Shown here: piece after piece, positions 1-9,887 of the stretch
Layout of the letters: each line of letters opens with the position of its first letter
Numbering within the stretch: the stretch's first letter is position 1
Origin: Nocardia colli
GTDB taxonomy: Bacteria; Actinomycetota; Actinomycetes; Mycobacteriales; Mycobacteriaceae
Length of the DNA stretch: 64,000 nucleotides
NCBI RefSeq assembly: GCF_008704205.1
Contig: NZ_VXLC01000003.1
Location: 186,001 to 250,000 of the forward strand
Direction of reading: 5' to 3'
Notes under the pieces: generated by a model
The model's database searches: none
What the model was told of the DNA's origin: nothing
The model's input: the letters and a program-made list of their open reading frames with translations, nothing else
Position numbers and translations under genes: made by a program

Positions 1-3000
1 GCGCAATTCTTCGGCATCACCCCGCACGAGGCCGCGCGGATCGACCCGCAGCAGCGCCTCTTCCTGGAGACCACCTGGGAAGCGTTGCAGGACGCGGGAA
101 TTGTGCCCGAAGCGCTCGCGGGCACGAAAACCGCTGTCTACGCGGGTGTTTCGGGCCATGACTACGGCATCATCCAGCTGAACCCGGAGAACCGCTACCT
201 CATCGGCGGTCACACGATGACCGGTGTCACCAATTGCATTGTGGCCAACCGGGTCTCGTACCTGCTCGACCTGCGCGGCCCCAGCATGACGGTGGACACC
301 GCCTGCTCGTCGTCGTTGATCGCGATCCACCTCGCCTGTCGCAGCATCCGCTCCGGCGAGGCGTCGATGGCGCTGGTCGGCGGCGTCAGCACACTGCTCA
401 TTCCCGAGGCGACCATCGGCTTCAGCCAGGGCACCTTCCTGTCGCCGAACGGTCGCTCGAAGTCGTTCAGCGACACCGGCGACGGTTACATCCGCAGTGA
501 GGGCTCGGGCACGATCGTGCTCAAGAAGCTGTCCGAGGCCGTCGCCGACGGTGACCACATCTACGCGGTGATCCGGGGCAGCGCGACCAACCAGGACGGC
601 CGCACCAACGGCATGACCGTGCCGAGCGAGGACGCGCAGGCGCAGATGATCGCCGATGCCTGCCGCGACGCGGGCGTGGTGCCGTCGGACATCGGCTTCG
701 TCGAAGCTCACGGCACGGGCACCGCGGTCGGCGACCCGATCGAGGCGCGCGCACTCGGCAAAGCGCTCGGCATCGGCCGAAATGGCAACGGGCCCTGCAT
801 CGTCGGCGCGGTGAAGTCGAACCTCGGCCATCTCGAGTCGGCGGCCGGCATCGCCGGCGTCATCAAGGCGTGCCTCGTTTTGCAGAACGGTGTGATCCCG
901 GCGAACCTGCACGGGGCGGTGCCGAACCACGAAATCCCGTTCAAGGAACTGGGTCTGGAGCTCGCTCAGTCCCAGCAGCCGTGGCCGGGCGGCCGCCCGC
1001 GCCTGGCCGGGGTGAACTCCTTCGGCTTCGGCGGATCCAACGCGCACGTGATCCTGGAAGGCGCGCCGGAGGCGATCGACGAGACGCGGCCGGCGGACGC
1101 AGAAGCGAAGCAGGACAACGTCACCGAGCAAGAGCCGGTGCTGTTCACGCTGAGCGCGAAGACCAAGGACGCCCTGCGCGCCTACGCCGACAGCTACGCC
1201 GACTTCCTGGAGGAGTCGAGCACCGCGCTGCCCACGATCGCGGCCACCCAGGCCAAGGCGCGGGCGCACTACGACCATCGCCTCGCCGTCGCCGCCTCGT
1301 CCACCGACGAACTGCGCGACACGCTGCGTGAGGTAGCCCGCGGCTCGGCCCCGGAGGCCGTCCGCACCGGCGTGAAAGCCCCTGTCGCGCAAGACATCGC
1401 GTTCGTCTTCTCCGGCCAGGGCCCGCAGTGGTGGGGCATGGCCCGCGAGCTGCTCGCGACCAACGAGGTGTTCCGGCAGACGGTTCAGCGCATCGACGCC
1501 GAACTCGGCAAGTACGCCGATTGGACCGTGTCCGAGGAACTCGCTCGCGACGAGGCCGACAGCCGGATCGGCGAAACCTTCATCGCCCAGCCCGCCGTCT
1601 TCGCGGTGCAGCTCGGCCTGGCCGCCGTGTGGCAGAGCTGGGGCATCGTCCCCGCCGCCGTGGTCGGTCACAGCATCGGCGAGGTCGCCGCCGCCTACGT
1701 GTCGGGCGCGCTGTCGTTCGAGGACGCGGTGCGGGTCATCTTCCATCGCAGCCGGGTGCAGCAGCAGGCCTCGGGCAAGGGCAAGATGCTCGCCGTCGGC
1801 CTGCCGCTCGCCGAGGTCGAGCAGCGGGTCGCCGGCTACACCGGACGAGTCGCCATCGCCGCGCTCAACGGCCCGGAATCCGTTGCGCTGGCCGGTGATC
1901 CGGACGCGCTCGAGGAGATCGAGCGCGAGCTGAGCGCGGAGAAGATCTTCGCCCGGATGCTCCAGGTCAGCGTGGCCTTCCACAGCCACCACATGGATCC
2001 GCTGAAGGACGAGCTGATCTCCTCGCTGGACGGGCTCACCTCCGGTACGGCCACCGTCCCGATGTACTCCACGGTCTCCGCGGACATCGTGCCGACCGGC
2101 GGGCTCGACGCCGAATACTGGTGGCACAACGTGCGCGAGCCGGTGAAGTTCGCGCCGACCATCGATCGCCTGATCGAGGATCAGCACCTGGCGTTCATCG
2201 AACTGGGCCCGCACCCGATCCACGCCACCGCCATCGGCGAGCTGCTCGAGCAGCGCCACGTCGAGGGTCTCGCCGTCCCGTCGCTGCATCGCAAGCAGAG
2301 CGACCGCGCCACCCTGCTGTCCTCGCTGGCCGCGCTGTATGTGGCCGGCATCGAGCCGTCATGGGCCGCGCTGTTCGCCGGGATCGACGAGCGCGCGCAA
2401 CTGCCGTTCTACCCGTGGCAGCGCGAAACCTATTGGCTGGAATCGGCTACGGCGCGGGAGCGGCGCTTCCCGGCGCTGAGCCATCCGCTCGTCGGTGAGC
2501 AGGGCCGGGTCGCGGACGAGCCGGACAAGCACGTCTGGGAGATCGTGCTCGACCCGGACCGCTTCCCCTGGCTCGACGATCACCGCGTGCAGGGCCCCAT
2601 CGTCTTCCCGGGCGCGGCCTACCTGGACATGGTGCTCGGCTGTGCGGAGGACGCGTTCGGCGCCGGCCTGTACACGCTCGAGGAGGTCGAGTTCCGGCGC
2701 GCGCTGTTCGTCTTCGACGACCGCCCGGCGCCCGTCGTGCAGGTCGTGCTGACCCAGTCGATGCACTACTCGGTGTTCAGCCGCCAGGACGGCGACAAGG
2801 ACTGGACGCTGCACTCGGTCGGCACCCTGCGCCGCGGCGCGCCCGACACCGAACTACCGGTGCCCTTCGCCGAGCTCGAGGCGGAGTGCCCGTTCGAGAT
2901 CGAGCCCGCGAAGGTCTTCGCCAAGCTCCGCAACAACGGCCTGATGCTCGGCCCGACGTTCAAGGCGATCACCAAACTCGGCTACGCGGAACTCAAGTCG

Positions 3001-6000
3001 CTCGGGCGGATCGATACGCCGGCCGCCCTCGCGGACGAGGCGCCCCGGCACGCCATCCACCCGGCGGTCCTTGACTCCTGCTTCCAGTCGCTGTCCATCT
3101 CGATGGGCAACGACCCGAACAGTGAGGACAAGACGCTCTACCTGCCGGTCGAGGTCAAGCGGCTCAGCTTCTACGCGAAAGCCAAGGGCCGCGTGTACTG
3201 CTACGGGCGCGCGCAAGTCAGCGACGACATTGCGTACTGCCACGGTGATCTGTGGATCGTCAACGAGGACGGGACGCTCGTAGCAGAACTCGAAGGGTTC
3301 CGGGGCAAGTCGATCACCACGACCGCCGACGACGGCGACGCCCTGCTGCAGTGGCTCTACGAATTCCGCTGGCACCCGGAGCGGGTGCGGACCAAGACCC
3401 GCACGCCCGCCGAGTTCTTGCCTGCCCCGGCAGAGCTCGACGCCGCGGTGACCCCGCTGGTCGAGGAGCTGCGGAACTGGTCGGTCAACCGCGACTACCA
3501 CGCGGTGGCCGAGGCCGAGATGGACGAGCTGTGCATCGGGTACGTGACCGAGGCGTTCTACAAGCTCGGCCTGCGATTCGTGCCGGCCCGCAACTTCGGC
3601 GTGGACGAGATCGCGGCCGAGATGGGCGTGGCCGACAAGCATCACCGGTACCTGGGTCGCCTGCTGGAACTGCTTGCGCTGCACGGAGTTGTCGAGAAGG
3701 ACGACGACGCGTGGCGGCTGGTGGTCGTGCCCGATCGGGTCGACACCGCGGCGCTGCTCGCCGAGCTGCGCACGAAGTACCCGGACAAGTACGAGCCCGA
3801 GCTCGCGGTGCTGCGGCGTTGCGGCACCGAGCTGGACGCGGTGCTGCGTGACGACGTCAATCCGATCGAGTTGATCTTCCCGGAGGACGAATTCCAGTCG
3901 GTCGCCGACCTTTACGGCCCGTCGTTCTCCTTCGGCAAGGCCAATCGGATCGTCAGCAACGTGGTCGCGGAGTGCGTGCGCGACCTGCCGAGCGACCGTC
4001 CCATCCGGGTGCTGGAGATCGGTGCCGGCACCGGCGGCACGACGCCGTACGTGCTCGCCGAATTGCCTGCCGACCGTGCGGAATACGTGTACTCCGACAT
4101 CACGCATCTGTTCCTCGGCAAGGCCCGCCACCGGTTCAGCGAGTACGACTTCATCGACTACCGTGTTCTCGACATCGAGAAGGACATCGAGGAGCAGGGC
4201 TTCGGCCTGCACTACTACGACATCGTCGTGGCCTCGAACGTCGTGCACGCCACCCCGAGCCTGTCCGCCACCCTGGAGAACGCCCAGCGTCTGCTGACCA
4301 CGAACGGTCTGCTGCTGGTCGTCGAGGCGACGGTGCCGCCGCACTGGGTCGATCTGACCTTCGGCATGACCGAGGGCTGGTGGGCCTTCGCCGACCACGA
4401 CCTGCGGCCGGACTACCCGCTGATGCGGGAGGCGACGTGGCGCGAGTTCCTGCCCACCGTCGGTTTCGACGGCGTGCAGATCTTCTCGGACATGGCCACG
4501 CCGGAGGAGACCGGTAACTCGGTCATCCTGGCCCGCGCCAAGGCCGTAGATCTGGCGCCGCATCAGCCGCGCATCGCGCAGGCGCCCTGGGTGGTGCTGG
4601 CGGATGCCGACGGTGTCGGTGACAGCTATGCCGCCCTGCTCACCGAGGCCGGCGCGGCCGGCGTGATCGTCACTCGCGGTGAGGATTTCGAGCAGGTCGA
4701 CGCCCGCAACTTCCGGGTGCGCGCCAACAGCAGCGCGGATCTGCAACGGGTGCTCGAGCAGGTACGGGCCGACGGCGGTGACGTGGCCGGCGTTCTGCAC
4801 CTGTGGAACCTCGATTTCGCCGAGGCCGAGCTGACCACCGCGGCACTGCCCGCGATCGAGTCCGACGGGGCCTACAGCGTGATCGCGCTGGCCCAGGCGG
4901 TCGAGGAGCTGGACTGGACGGTGACGCCGCGGTTGTGGATCGCGACCTCCGGCGCCCATGTCCTGGACCGGGCGGAACGCGTTGCGCTGAGCCAGGTTCC
5001 GAGCTGGGGCATCCTGCGCGTGCTGTTGAGCGAGCACAGCAGCCTACGGGCGAAGATCTTCGACTTCGACCCGGCGGCCCCCGCCGCTCAGCGGGCCACC
5101 CAGCTCTTCGACGAACTGCTGCACGTGGACACCGCCGACGAAGAGATCGCGTTCCGCGGGGACACCCGCTTCATCGACCGCCTCGAGCATGTCTCGCTGG
5201 CCGAGTTCGAGGCCTCGGTCGCGATCCCGGCCCGGGTCTCCGACGACACCCCGTTCGCGTTGGCGGTGCCGACCGAGCCCGGCGTCGAGCAGCTGCGCTA
5301 CGAACGGCAGGAGCTGCCGTTCCTCGATCGCGGCGAGGTGGCCATCCGGCCGCTGGCCACCGGCCTGAACTTCCGCGACATCATGTTGACCCTCGGAATG
5401 CTGTCCGCGGGTGCGACTTTCGGTGGTCTCTACGAGAACAACCTCGGTGTGGAATGCGCGGGCATCGTCACCCAGGTCGGACCGGACGTGGAGGGATTGG
5501 CGCCCGGTGATCGGGTAGTCGCCTTCACTCGAGGCTGCTTCGGCAACCTGGTGGTCGCCGACGCCCGGCGGGTCTACACCGCGCCGGAGAGCCTGTCCGA
5601 TGTCGAGGCGGCGACGCTGCCGATGGCCTACCTGACCGCGTGGTACGCGCTGGTTGAGGTGGGCAGGCTGCGCGCGAGCGACCGGGTGCTGGTGCACGCG
5701 GCCGCCGGCGGTGTCGGACTCGCGGCGGTGCACATCGCCCAATCCTTCGGTGCGACCGTCGTCGCCACCGCGGGTAGCGAGGAAAAGCGGGACTACCTGC
5801 GCTCGCTGGGCGTCGCGGATGTCTTCGACTCCCGTTCGCTCGACTTCGCCCAGGAGATCAAGCAACGCTACGACGGCGTCGACCTCGTGCTGAATTCGCT
5901 GCAGGGCGAGACGATTCCGAAGAGTCTCGAGCTGCTCCGCCCCCGCGGACGCTTCCTCGAGATCGGCAAGAAGGACATCTACGACAACTACAAGCTGGGC

Positions 6001-8193
6001 CTGAAGCCGTTCGGTAACAACCTGAGCTACTCCGCGATCGACATCGATCGACTGCTGGAGGAAGACCCGGCGCTGTGCCGCGAGGCGATGACCAAGGTGC
6101 TCGAAGCCGTTTCCGCGGGGACGCTGCCTGCGTTGCCGCACACCGATTTCGACGCCACCGAGGTGGCCGCCGCGTTCCGGTACATGGTGACGGCCAAGCA
6201 GATCGGCAAGATCGTCGTCGAGTACAAGCCCGACACCGAGCTGCTGATCCACCCGACCTCCAGCGGTGACGACGTCGTCGATGCCGAGGGCACCTACCTG
6301 ATCACGGGTGGCTACACCGGATTCGGCCTGCGCACCGCGGAGTGGCTGGTCGAGAAGGGCGCCCGCACCGTCGTGCTGGTCGGACGCCGCGCACAGATCG
6401 ACGAGGAGAACGAGGAGCCGATCGAGGCGATGCGGACCCTCGGGGTCAACGTGGTGCTCGAACGCGCCGACGTCTCGATCGAGACCGAGGTGGTCGGGCT
6501 GCTGGAACGGATCGCGGAGCTGCCGCCGCTGCGTGGGATCTACCACGCCGCAATGGTTTTGACCGACGGCCCGCTGGCAGGCATGACCGAGGCGGACTTC
6601 TTGCGCACCGTGCGGCCCAAGGTGGACGGCGCCTGGCACCTGCACAACCACACGCAGGATCTCGAGCTCGACGCGTTCGTCATGTTCTCCTCGATGAGCT
6701 GGAACGTCGGCACTCCCGGCCAGGCGAATTACGCGGCGGCCAACGGCTTCCTGGAAGCCCTCGCCACCCATCGCCGCGAGCTCGGACTGCCGGCGCTGAC
6801 GATCAACTGGGGTGCGATGGCCGAGGTCGGGTTCGTCGCCCGGAACAAGCTCGACACCCTCGCCCGACTCGGCTGGACCCCGATCTCGCCGGACCACGCG
6901 CTCGACTTCATCGGTCGCTGCCTGGCCCAGGGGGTCACCAGCACCAGCGTGTTCGGCGTCAACTGGGCGAAGATGAACCAGGTCATGCCGATCATCCGCA
7001 GCTCGCCGCGGCTCGCCCACCTGGCCCTGGCCGACAGCGTCGGCTCGGCCAGCACCGGCGGCACCGAGGGACTGCGGGCCGAACTGCTCGAACTCGACGA
7101 GGGTTCGCGGCAGCCGCGGCTGGTGGAGGCGCTCGCGCAGCAGATCTCCCGGATCTTCGATATGCCGATCGACCGGCTGGCACACGATGTCGCGCTGACC
7201 GACCTCGGCATGGACTCGCTGATGGCGGGGCAGATCCGCAACGCGCTCGCCAAGCATCTGGACATCGACTTCCCGACCATGGGCCTGATGCGCGGACCGA
7301 CGCTGGTCGAGCTCGCCTCGGAGGTCCTGGCCCAGGTGTTCGGTGACGGGTCGGCGATGATCGCGGCGGCGGCGGAAGCCGCAGGCACGCAACGCTGGAT
7401 CCACACCGTGAAGGGACGTTCGAGCACGGCCTCGCTGCGGGTGTTCGCGCTCCCGTTCGTCGGTGGCGGCGCCTCGGTGTTCACGCCGTGGCCGAACTTC
7501 CTGCCGGACACCGTCGAGGTGGTGGGCATCCAGTATCCGGGCCGCGAGGACCGGGTCAACGAGGTGCCGATCGACTCGATGCCCGCGTTCATCGAGGAGC
7601 TGGCCGATGCCATGCTGCCGCACCTGGACCGCACCTTCGCGATCTACGGGCACAGCATGGGCAGCCTGCTCGCCTACGAGCTCACCAAGTACCTCGAGCA
7701 GAACTACGCCGAAGTCCCGCTCAAGCTGATCATCGGCGGCTGGCCGTCGCCGGCGCTGGTGGAAAGCTACGTGCGCAACCTCAAGCACATTCGCGACGGC
7801 TTCGACATGGATCGCGAATCCGACAGCCGGGTGCTGGAAGTGTTGCGGGACAACGACTTGCTCGCGATACCCGTCGAGGACGAGGCATCGGTCAAGCCGA
7901 TGATGCCCGCGGTCCGGGCGGACCTGAAGATGCTCGGCGACTACCGCTTCGAACACGGTGTCGTGCTGCGGGCGCCGATCACGGTCCTGCGCGGCGCGGA
8001 CGACCATCTGTTCGAGGTTGATCAGCTCCAAGGCTGGGAGAAGCTGACCAGCGGCAGGTTCGAGCTCACCACCGTGCCGGGTGGCCACCTGTTCATCCAG
8101 AACCCCAGCGCACAGGTGATGCGGACAATCGCCGACGAACTGTCCGCCGAGGACAGCTTCCCGACCTTCACCAGCCTCGTGATCGAGGACTGA
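1..8193 (+). CDS. Highly reducing type I PKS, KS-AT-DH-cMT-ER-KR-ACP-TE (5' partial)
   Basis: The frame is open from base 1, so the gene starts upstream of the window. Domains in order: KS (active Cys codon 304-306 in DTACSSS; EAHGTG His near 709), AT (GHSIGE, Ser codon 1672-1674), DH (HxxxGxxxxP at 2581; LDSCFQ near 3070), C-methyltransferase (LEIGAGTGG near 4012), ER (AAAGGVGLAA near 5698), KR (YLITGG near 6295; Ser, Tyr and Asn at 6690-6745), ACP (GMDSL, Ser codon 7216-7218) and a thioesterase (GHSMGS, Ser codon 7654-7656). All catalytic residues looked for are present. The AT motif VAFHS (1972) is closer to malonyl-type HAFH than to methylmalonyl-type YASH, so methyl branches probably come from SAM. 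One fully reducing module with a methyltransferase suggests iterative use, giving a methyl-branched acid released by the TE. The TE resembles discrete type II enzymes. Architecture is sure; iteration and product are inferred. Confidence 0.93.
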   Translation, partial: AQFFGITPHEAARIDPQQRLFLETTWEALQDAGIVPEALAGTKTAVYAGVSGHDYGIIQLNPENRYLIGGHTMTGVTNCIVANRVSYLLDLRGPSMTVDTACSSSLIAIHLACRSIRSGEASMALVGGVSTLLIPEATIGFSQGTFLSPNGRSKSFSDTGDGYIRSEGSGTIVLKKLSEAVADGDHIYAVIRGSATNQDGRTNGMTVPSEDAQAQMIADACRDAGVVPSDIGFVEAHGTGTAVGDPIEARALGKALGIGRNGNGPCIVGAVKSNLGHLESAAGIAGVIKACLVLQNGVIPANLHGAVPNHEIPFKELGLELAQSQQPWPGGRPRLAGVNSFGFGGSNAHVILEGAPEAIDETRPADAEAKQDNVTEQEPVLFTLSAKTKDALRAYADSYADFLEESSTALPTIAATQAKARAHYDHRLAVAASSTDELRDTLREVARGSAPEAVRTGVKAPVAQDIAFVFSGQGPQWWGMARELLATNEVFRQTVQRIDAELGKYADWTVSEELARDEADSRIGETFIAQPAVFAVQLGLAAVWQSWGIVPAAVVGHSIGEVAAAYVSGALSFEDAVRVIFHRSRVQQQASGKGKMLAVGLPLAEVEQRVAGYTGRVAIAALNGPESVALAGDPDALEEIERELSAEKIFARMLQVSVAFHSHHMDPLKDELISSLDGLTSGTATVPMYSTVSADIVPTGGLDAEYWWHNVREPVKFAPTIDRLIEDQHLAFIELGPHPIHATAIGELLEQRHVEGLAVPSLHRKQSDRATLLSSLAALYVAGIEPSWAALFAGIDERAQLPFYPWQRETYWLESATARERRFPALSHPLVGEQGRVADEPDKHVWEIVLDPDRFPWLDDHRVQGPIVFPGAAYLDMVLGCAEDAFGAGLYTLEEVEFRRALFVFDDRPAPVVQVVLTQSMHYSVFSRQDGDKDWTLHSVGTLRRGAPDTELPVPFAELEAECPFEIEPAKVFAKLRNNGLMLGPTFKAITKLGYAELKSLGRIDTPAALADEAPRHAIHPAVLDSCFQSLSISMGNDPNSEDKTLYLPVEVKRLSFYAKAKGRVYCYGRAQVSDDIAYCHGDLWIVNEDGTLVAELEGFRGKSITTTADDGDALLQWLYEFRWHPERVRTKTRTPAEFLPAPAELDAAVTPLVEELRNWSVNRDYHAVAEAEMDELCIGYVTEAFYKLGLRFVPARNFGVDEIAAEMGVADKHHRYLGRLLELLALHGVVEKDDDAWRLVVVPDRVDTAALLAELRTKYPDKYEPELAVLRRCGTELDAVLRDDVNPIELIFPEDEFQSVADLYGPSFSFGKANRIVSNVVAECVRDLPSDRPIRVLEIGAGTGGTTPYVLAELPADRAEYVYSDITHLFLGKARHRFSEYDFIDYRVLDIEKDIEEQGFGLHYYDIVVASNVVHATPSLSATLENAQRLLTTNGLLLVVEATVPPHWVDLTFGMTEGWWAFADHDLRPDYPLMREATWREFLPTVGFDGVQIFSDMATPEETGNSVILARAKAVDLAPHQPRIAQAPWVVLADADGVGDSYAALLTEAGAAGVIVTRGEDFEQVDARNFRVRANSSADLQRVLEQVRADGGDVAGVLHLWNLDFAEAELTTAALPAIESDGAYSVIALAQAVEELDWTVTPRLWIATSGAHVLDRAERVALSQVPSWGILRVLLSEHSSLRAKIFDFDPAAPAAQRATQLFDELLHVDTADEEIAFRGDTRFIDRLEHVSLAEFEASVAIPARVSDDTPFALAVPTEPGVEQLRYERQELPFLDRGEVAIRPLATGLNFRDIMLTLGMLSAGATFGGLYENNLGVECAGIVTQVGPDVEGLAPGDRVVAFTRGCFGNLVVADARRVYTAPESLSDVEAATLPMAYLTAWYALVEVGRLRASDRVLVHAAAGGVGLAAVHIAQSFGATVVATAGSEEKRDYLRSLGVADVFDSRSLDFAQEIKQRYDGVDLVLNSLQGETIPKSLELLRPRGRFLEIGKKDIYDNYKLGLKPFGNNLSYSAIDIDRLLEEDPALCREAMTKVLEAVSAGTLPALPHTDFDATEVAAAFRYMVTAKQIGKIVVEYKPDTELLIHPTSSGDDVVDAEGTYLITGGYTGFGLRTAEWLVEKGARTVVLVGRRAQIDEENEEPIEAMRTLGVNVVLERADVSIETEVVGLLERIAELPPLRGIYHAAMVLTDGPLAGMTEADFLRTVRPKVDGAWHLHNHTQDLELDAFVMFSSMSWNVGTPGQANYAAANGFLEALATHRRELGLPALTINWGAMAEVGFVARNKLDTLARLGWTPISPDHALDFIGRCLAQGVTSTSVFGVNWAKMNQVMPIIRSSPRLAHLALADSVGSASTGGTEGLRAELLELDEGSRQPRLVEALAQQISRIFDMPIDRLAHDVALTDLGMDSLMAGQIRNALAKHLDIDFPTMGLMRGPTLVELASEVLAQVFGDGSAMIAAAAEAAGTQRWIHTVKGRSSTASLRVFALPFVGGGASVFTPWPNFLPDTVEVVGIQYPGREDRVNEVPIDSMPAFIEELADAMLPHLDRTFAIYGHSMGSLLAYELTKYLEQNYAEVPLKLIIGGWPSPALVESYVRNLKHIRDGFDMDRESDSRVLEVLRDNDLLAIPVEDEASVKPMMPAVRADLKMLGDYRFEHGVVLRAPITVLRGADDHLFEVDQLQGWEKLTSGRFELTTVPGGHLFIQNPSAQVMRTIADELSAEDSFPTFTSLVIED

Positions 8194-8216
8194 GCAAGTA
8201 GCTCGAACGGAGAAAA

Positions 8217-9794
8217 ATGATGAAACCGGTCGAACGTTACGACGTAGTGGTGTGCGGCGGCGGCCTGGCAGGGTTGACCCTGTCCCGGCAGCTGAAGCGG
8301 ACCATGCCCGACCTCACTGTGCTGGTGCTGGAGCGGACCGCGGGCGACATCCCCGACGGCGCGTACAAGGTGGGGGAGGCGACCGTCGAGGGCGGTGCGC
8401 ACTACTTCACCGAACAGCTCGGCCTCACCGGGTATTTCAACAAGCAGCACCTGCACAAGCTCGGCCTGCGCCTGTTCTTCGGCGACCAGCACGGCCCGTT
8501 CGAGGCGCGGCCCGAGATCGGTGCGCGACGGTTCCCCCGGGTGCCGTCCTACCAGGTGGACCGCGGCATCTTCGAGCGCGATCTGCGCCACGGCGCCAAG
8601 GATCTCGGCATCGACCTGATCGAGCAGGCCAAGGTCACCGACGTCGAGCTGGCCGACGGCGACGACGATCACGTGGTGCACTACGAGGTCGGCGGGCTCG
8701 AGCACACGGTCCGGGCGCGCTTCGTCGCCGATGCGTCGGGGCGGCACAAGCTGATCCAGCGCAAGCTCGGCCTCGGCGCCCCGAGTCCGCACAAGATCAA
8801 CGCGGCCTGGTGGCGGCTCAAGGGCGAGTACGACGTCGAGGTGATGGCGCAGGCGAAGAGCCCCACCTGGCAGCCGAAAACCCAAGAGCGCCGGTGGTTT
8901 TCCACCAACCACCTGATGGGCACCGGGTACTGGGTGTGGATGATCCCGCTGTCCTCGGGCAACACGAGCATCGGCATCGTGACCGACGAGGCGATCCATC
9001 CGTTCCGGACCTACTCGACGGAAACCAAGGCGAAGCAGTGGATCGCCGAGCACGAGCCGACGCTGGCCAAGTTCACCGAGAACGCCGAGCTGCTCGACTT
9101 CCTGGTGCTGCGCAACGCGAGTTACGCTTCGACGCAGGTGTTTTCGCACAATCGGTGGTCGTGCGTCGGTGAGGCGGCGGTCTTCCTGGACGCGTTCTAC
9201 AGCCCGGGTTCGGACTACATCGCCTACACCAACACCATCACCACGCGGATGATCGAGCTGGACCGCAAGGGCCGGCTCACCGAGGATGTCGCGCAGACCT
9301 ACAACAAGCTGCTGCTCGACGACCTCTGGCCGAACTACCTGGCGATGTACAACGGCAACTACCCGATCTTCGGGCACGCGCCGGCCATGTTCACCAAGGT
9401 CATGTGGGACACCTCGTTCTACTGGGCGCTGCCGTCGCAGATGCTGTTCCGCGGCTTGCTCAAGAGCCCGGACGCGGCGGCGGAGTTCCATCCGATCGCG
9501 TCCCGGTTCCACGGCATCCAGACCCGGATGCAGTCGAACCTGCGCGCGTTCGCGGCCCAGGCCCCGCAGCCGGACAAGTACCTGTTCGTCGAGTACAGCA
9601 AGGTGCCGATCTGTGCCCAGCTGCACCTGGACCTGCTGACCGACAAGACCGCCGAGCAGACCTTCCGGGACATGCGGCGCAATGTCGATCGGCTGGAGTC
9701 CTGGGCGGACTCGTTCGAGCGGGAGATCGCCGCCCGGATCGAGCTGCCGGTGCGGGCGCCGGCCGAGCCGGCCTTGCAGGCATCCGCGCAATAA
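8217..9794 (+). CDS. FAD-dependent halogenase family protein (FYSPGSD type)
   Basis: 525 aa flavoprotein. The N-terminal dinucleotide motif GGGLAG (14-19), a GEAT motif (53-56) and WVWMIP (239-244, the WxWxIP signature) place it in the FADH2-dependent halogenase family. Lys81 in HKLGLRL sits where the catalytic lysine of tryptophan halogenases (about residue 79) is found. The C-terminal substrate loop reads FYSPGSD (327-333), unlike the FIDPLFS form of the second halogenase in this window. It starts 23 bases after the PKS with a good ribosome site (CGGAGAA) at ATG 8217; a second ATG follows at once. Position after the PKS suggests that it halogenates, or oxidises, the polyketide chain. Some members of this subgroup may be simple oxidoreductases, so chlorination is not certain. 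Confidence 0.75.
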   Translation: MMKPVERYDVVVCGGGLAGLTLSRQLKRTMPDLTVLVLERTAGDIPDGAYKVGEATVEGGAHYFTEQLGLTGYFNKQHLHKLGLRLFFGDQHGPFEARPEIGARRFPRVPSYQVDRGIFERDLRHGAKDLGIDLIEQAKVTDVELADGDDDHVVHYEVGGLEHTVRARFVADASGRHKLIQRKLGLGAPSPHKINAAWWRLKGEYDVEVMAQAKSPTWQPKTQERRWFSTNHLMGTGYWVWMIPLSSGNTSIGIVTDEAIHPFRTYSTETKAKQWIAEHEPTLAKFTENAELLDFLVLRNASYASTQVFSHNRWSCVGEAAVFLDAFYSPGSDYIAYTNTITTRMIELDRKGRLTEDVAQTYNKLLLDDLWPNYLAMYNGNYPIFGHAPAMFTKVMWDTSFYWALPSQMLFRGLLKSPDAAAEFHPIASRFHGIQTRMQSNLRAFAAQAPQPDKYLFVEYSKVPICAQLHLDLLTDKTAEQTFRDMRRNVDRLESWADSFEREIAARIELPVRAPAEPALQASAQ

Positions 9795-9812
9795 CCGACC
9801 AGGAGAGGGAAC

Positions 9813-9886
9813 TTGACGCAACGTACTTCGCCGCAATGACGGTCGCGAAACCGTCCGGCCCGGCGAACCTTTCGGAGGGCGCATAG
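9813..9886 (+). other. Two tiny coupled ORFs (leader-like)
   Basis: A strong ribosome site AGGAGAGGGA (9801-9810) is followed by TTG 9813, opening an 8-codon ORF that ends at TGA 9837-9839. That stop overlaps ATG 9836, which opens a 16-codon ORF ending at TAG 9884-9886, one base before the GTG of the acyl-CoA synthetase. The chain of overlaps looks like translational coupling, or the remains of a deleted small gene between the halogenase and the ligase. Neither peptide is recognisable. Confidence 0.3.
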
Positions 9887-9887
9887 C

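Noticed and set aside
2854..8088. Very long open frames on the minus strand (2854-5037 and 5044-8088)
   Set aside because: They lie entirely antisense to the PKS, consist of low-complexity Arg/Gly/His/Val/Gln-rich sequence, and match no domain. They are a by-product of high GC.
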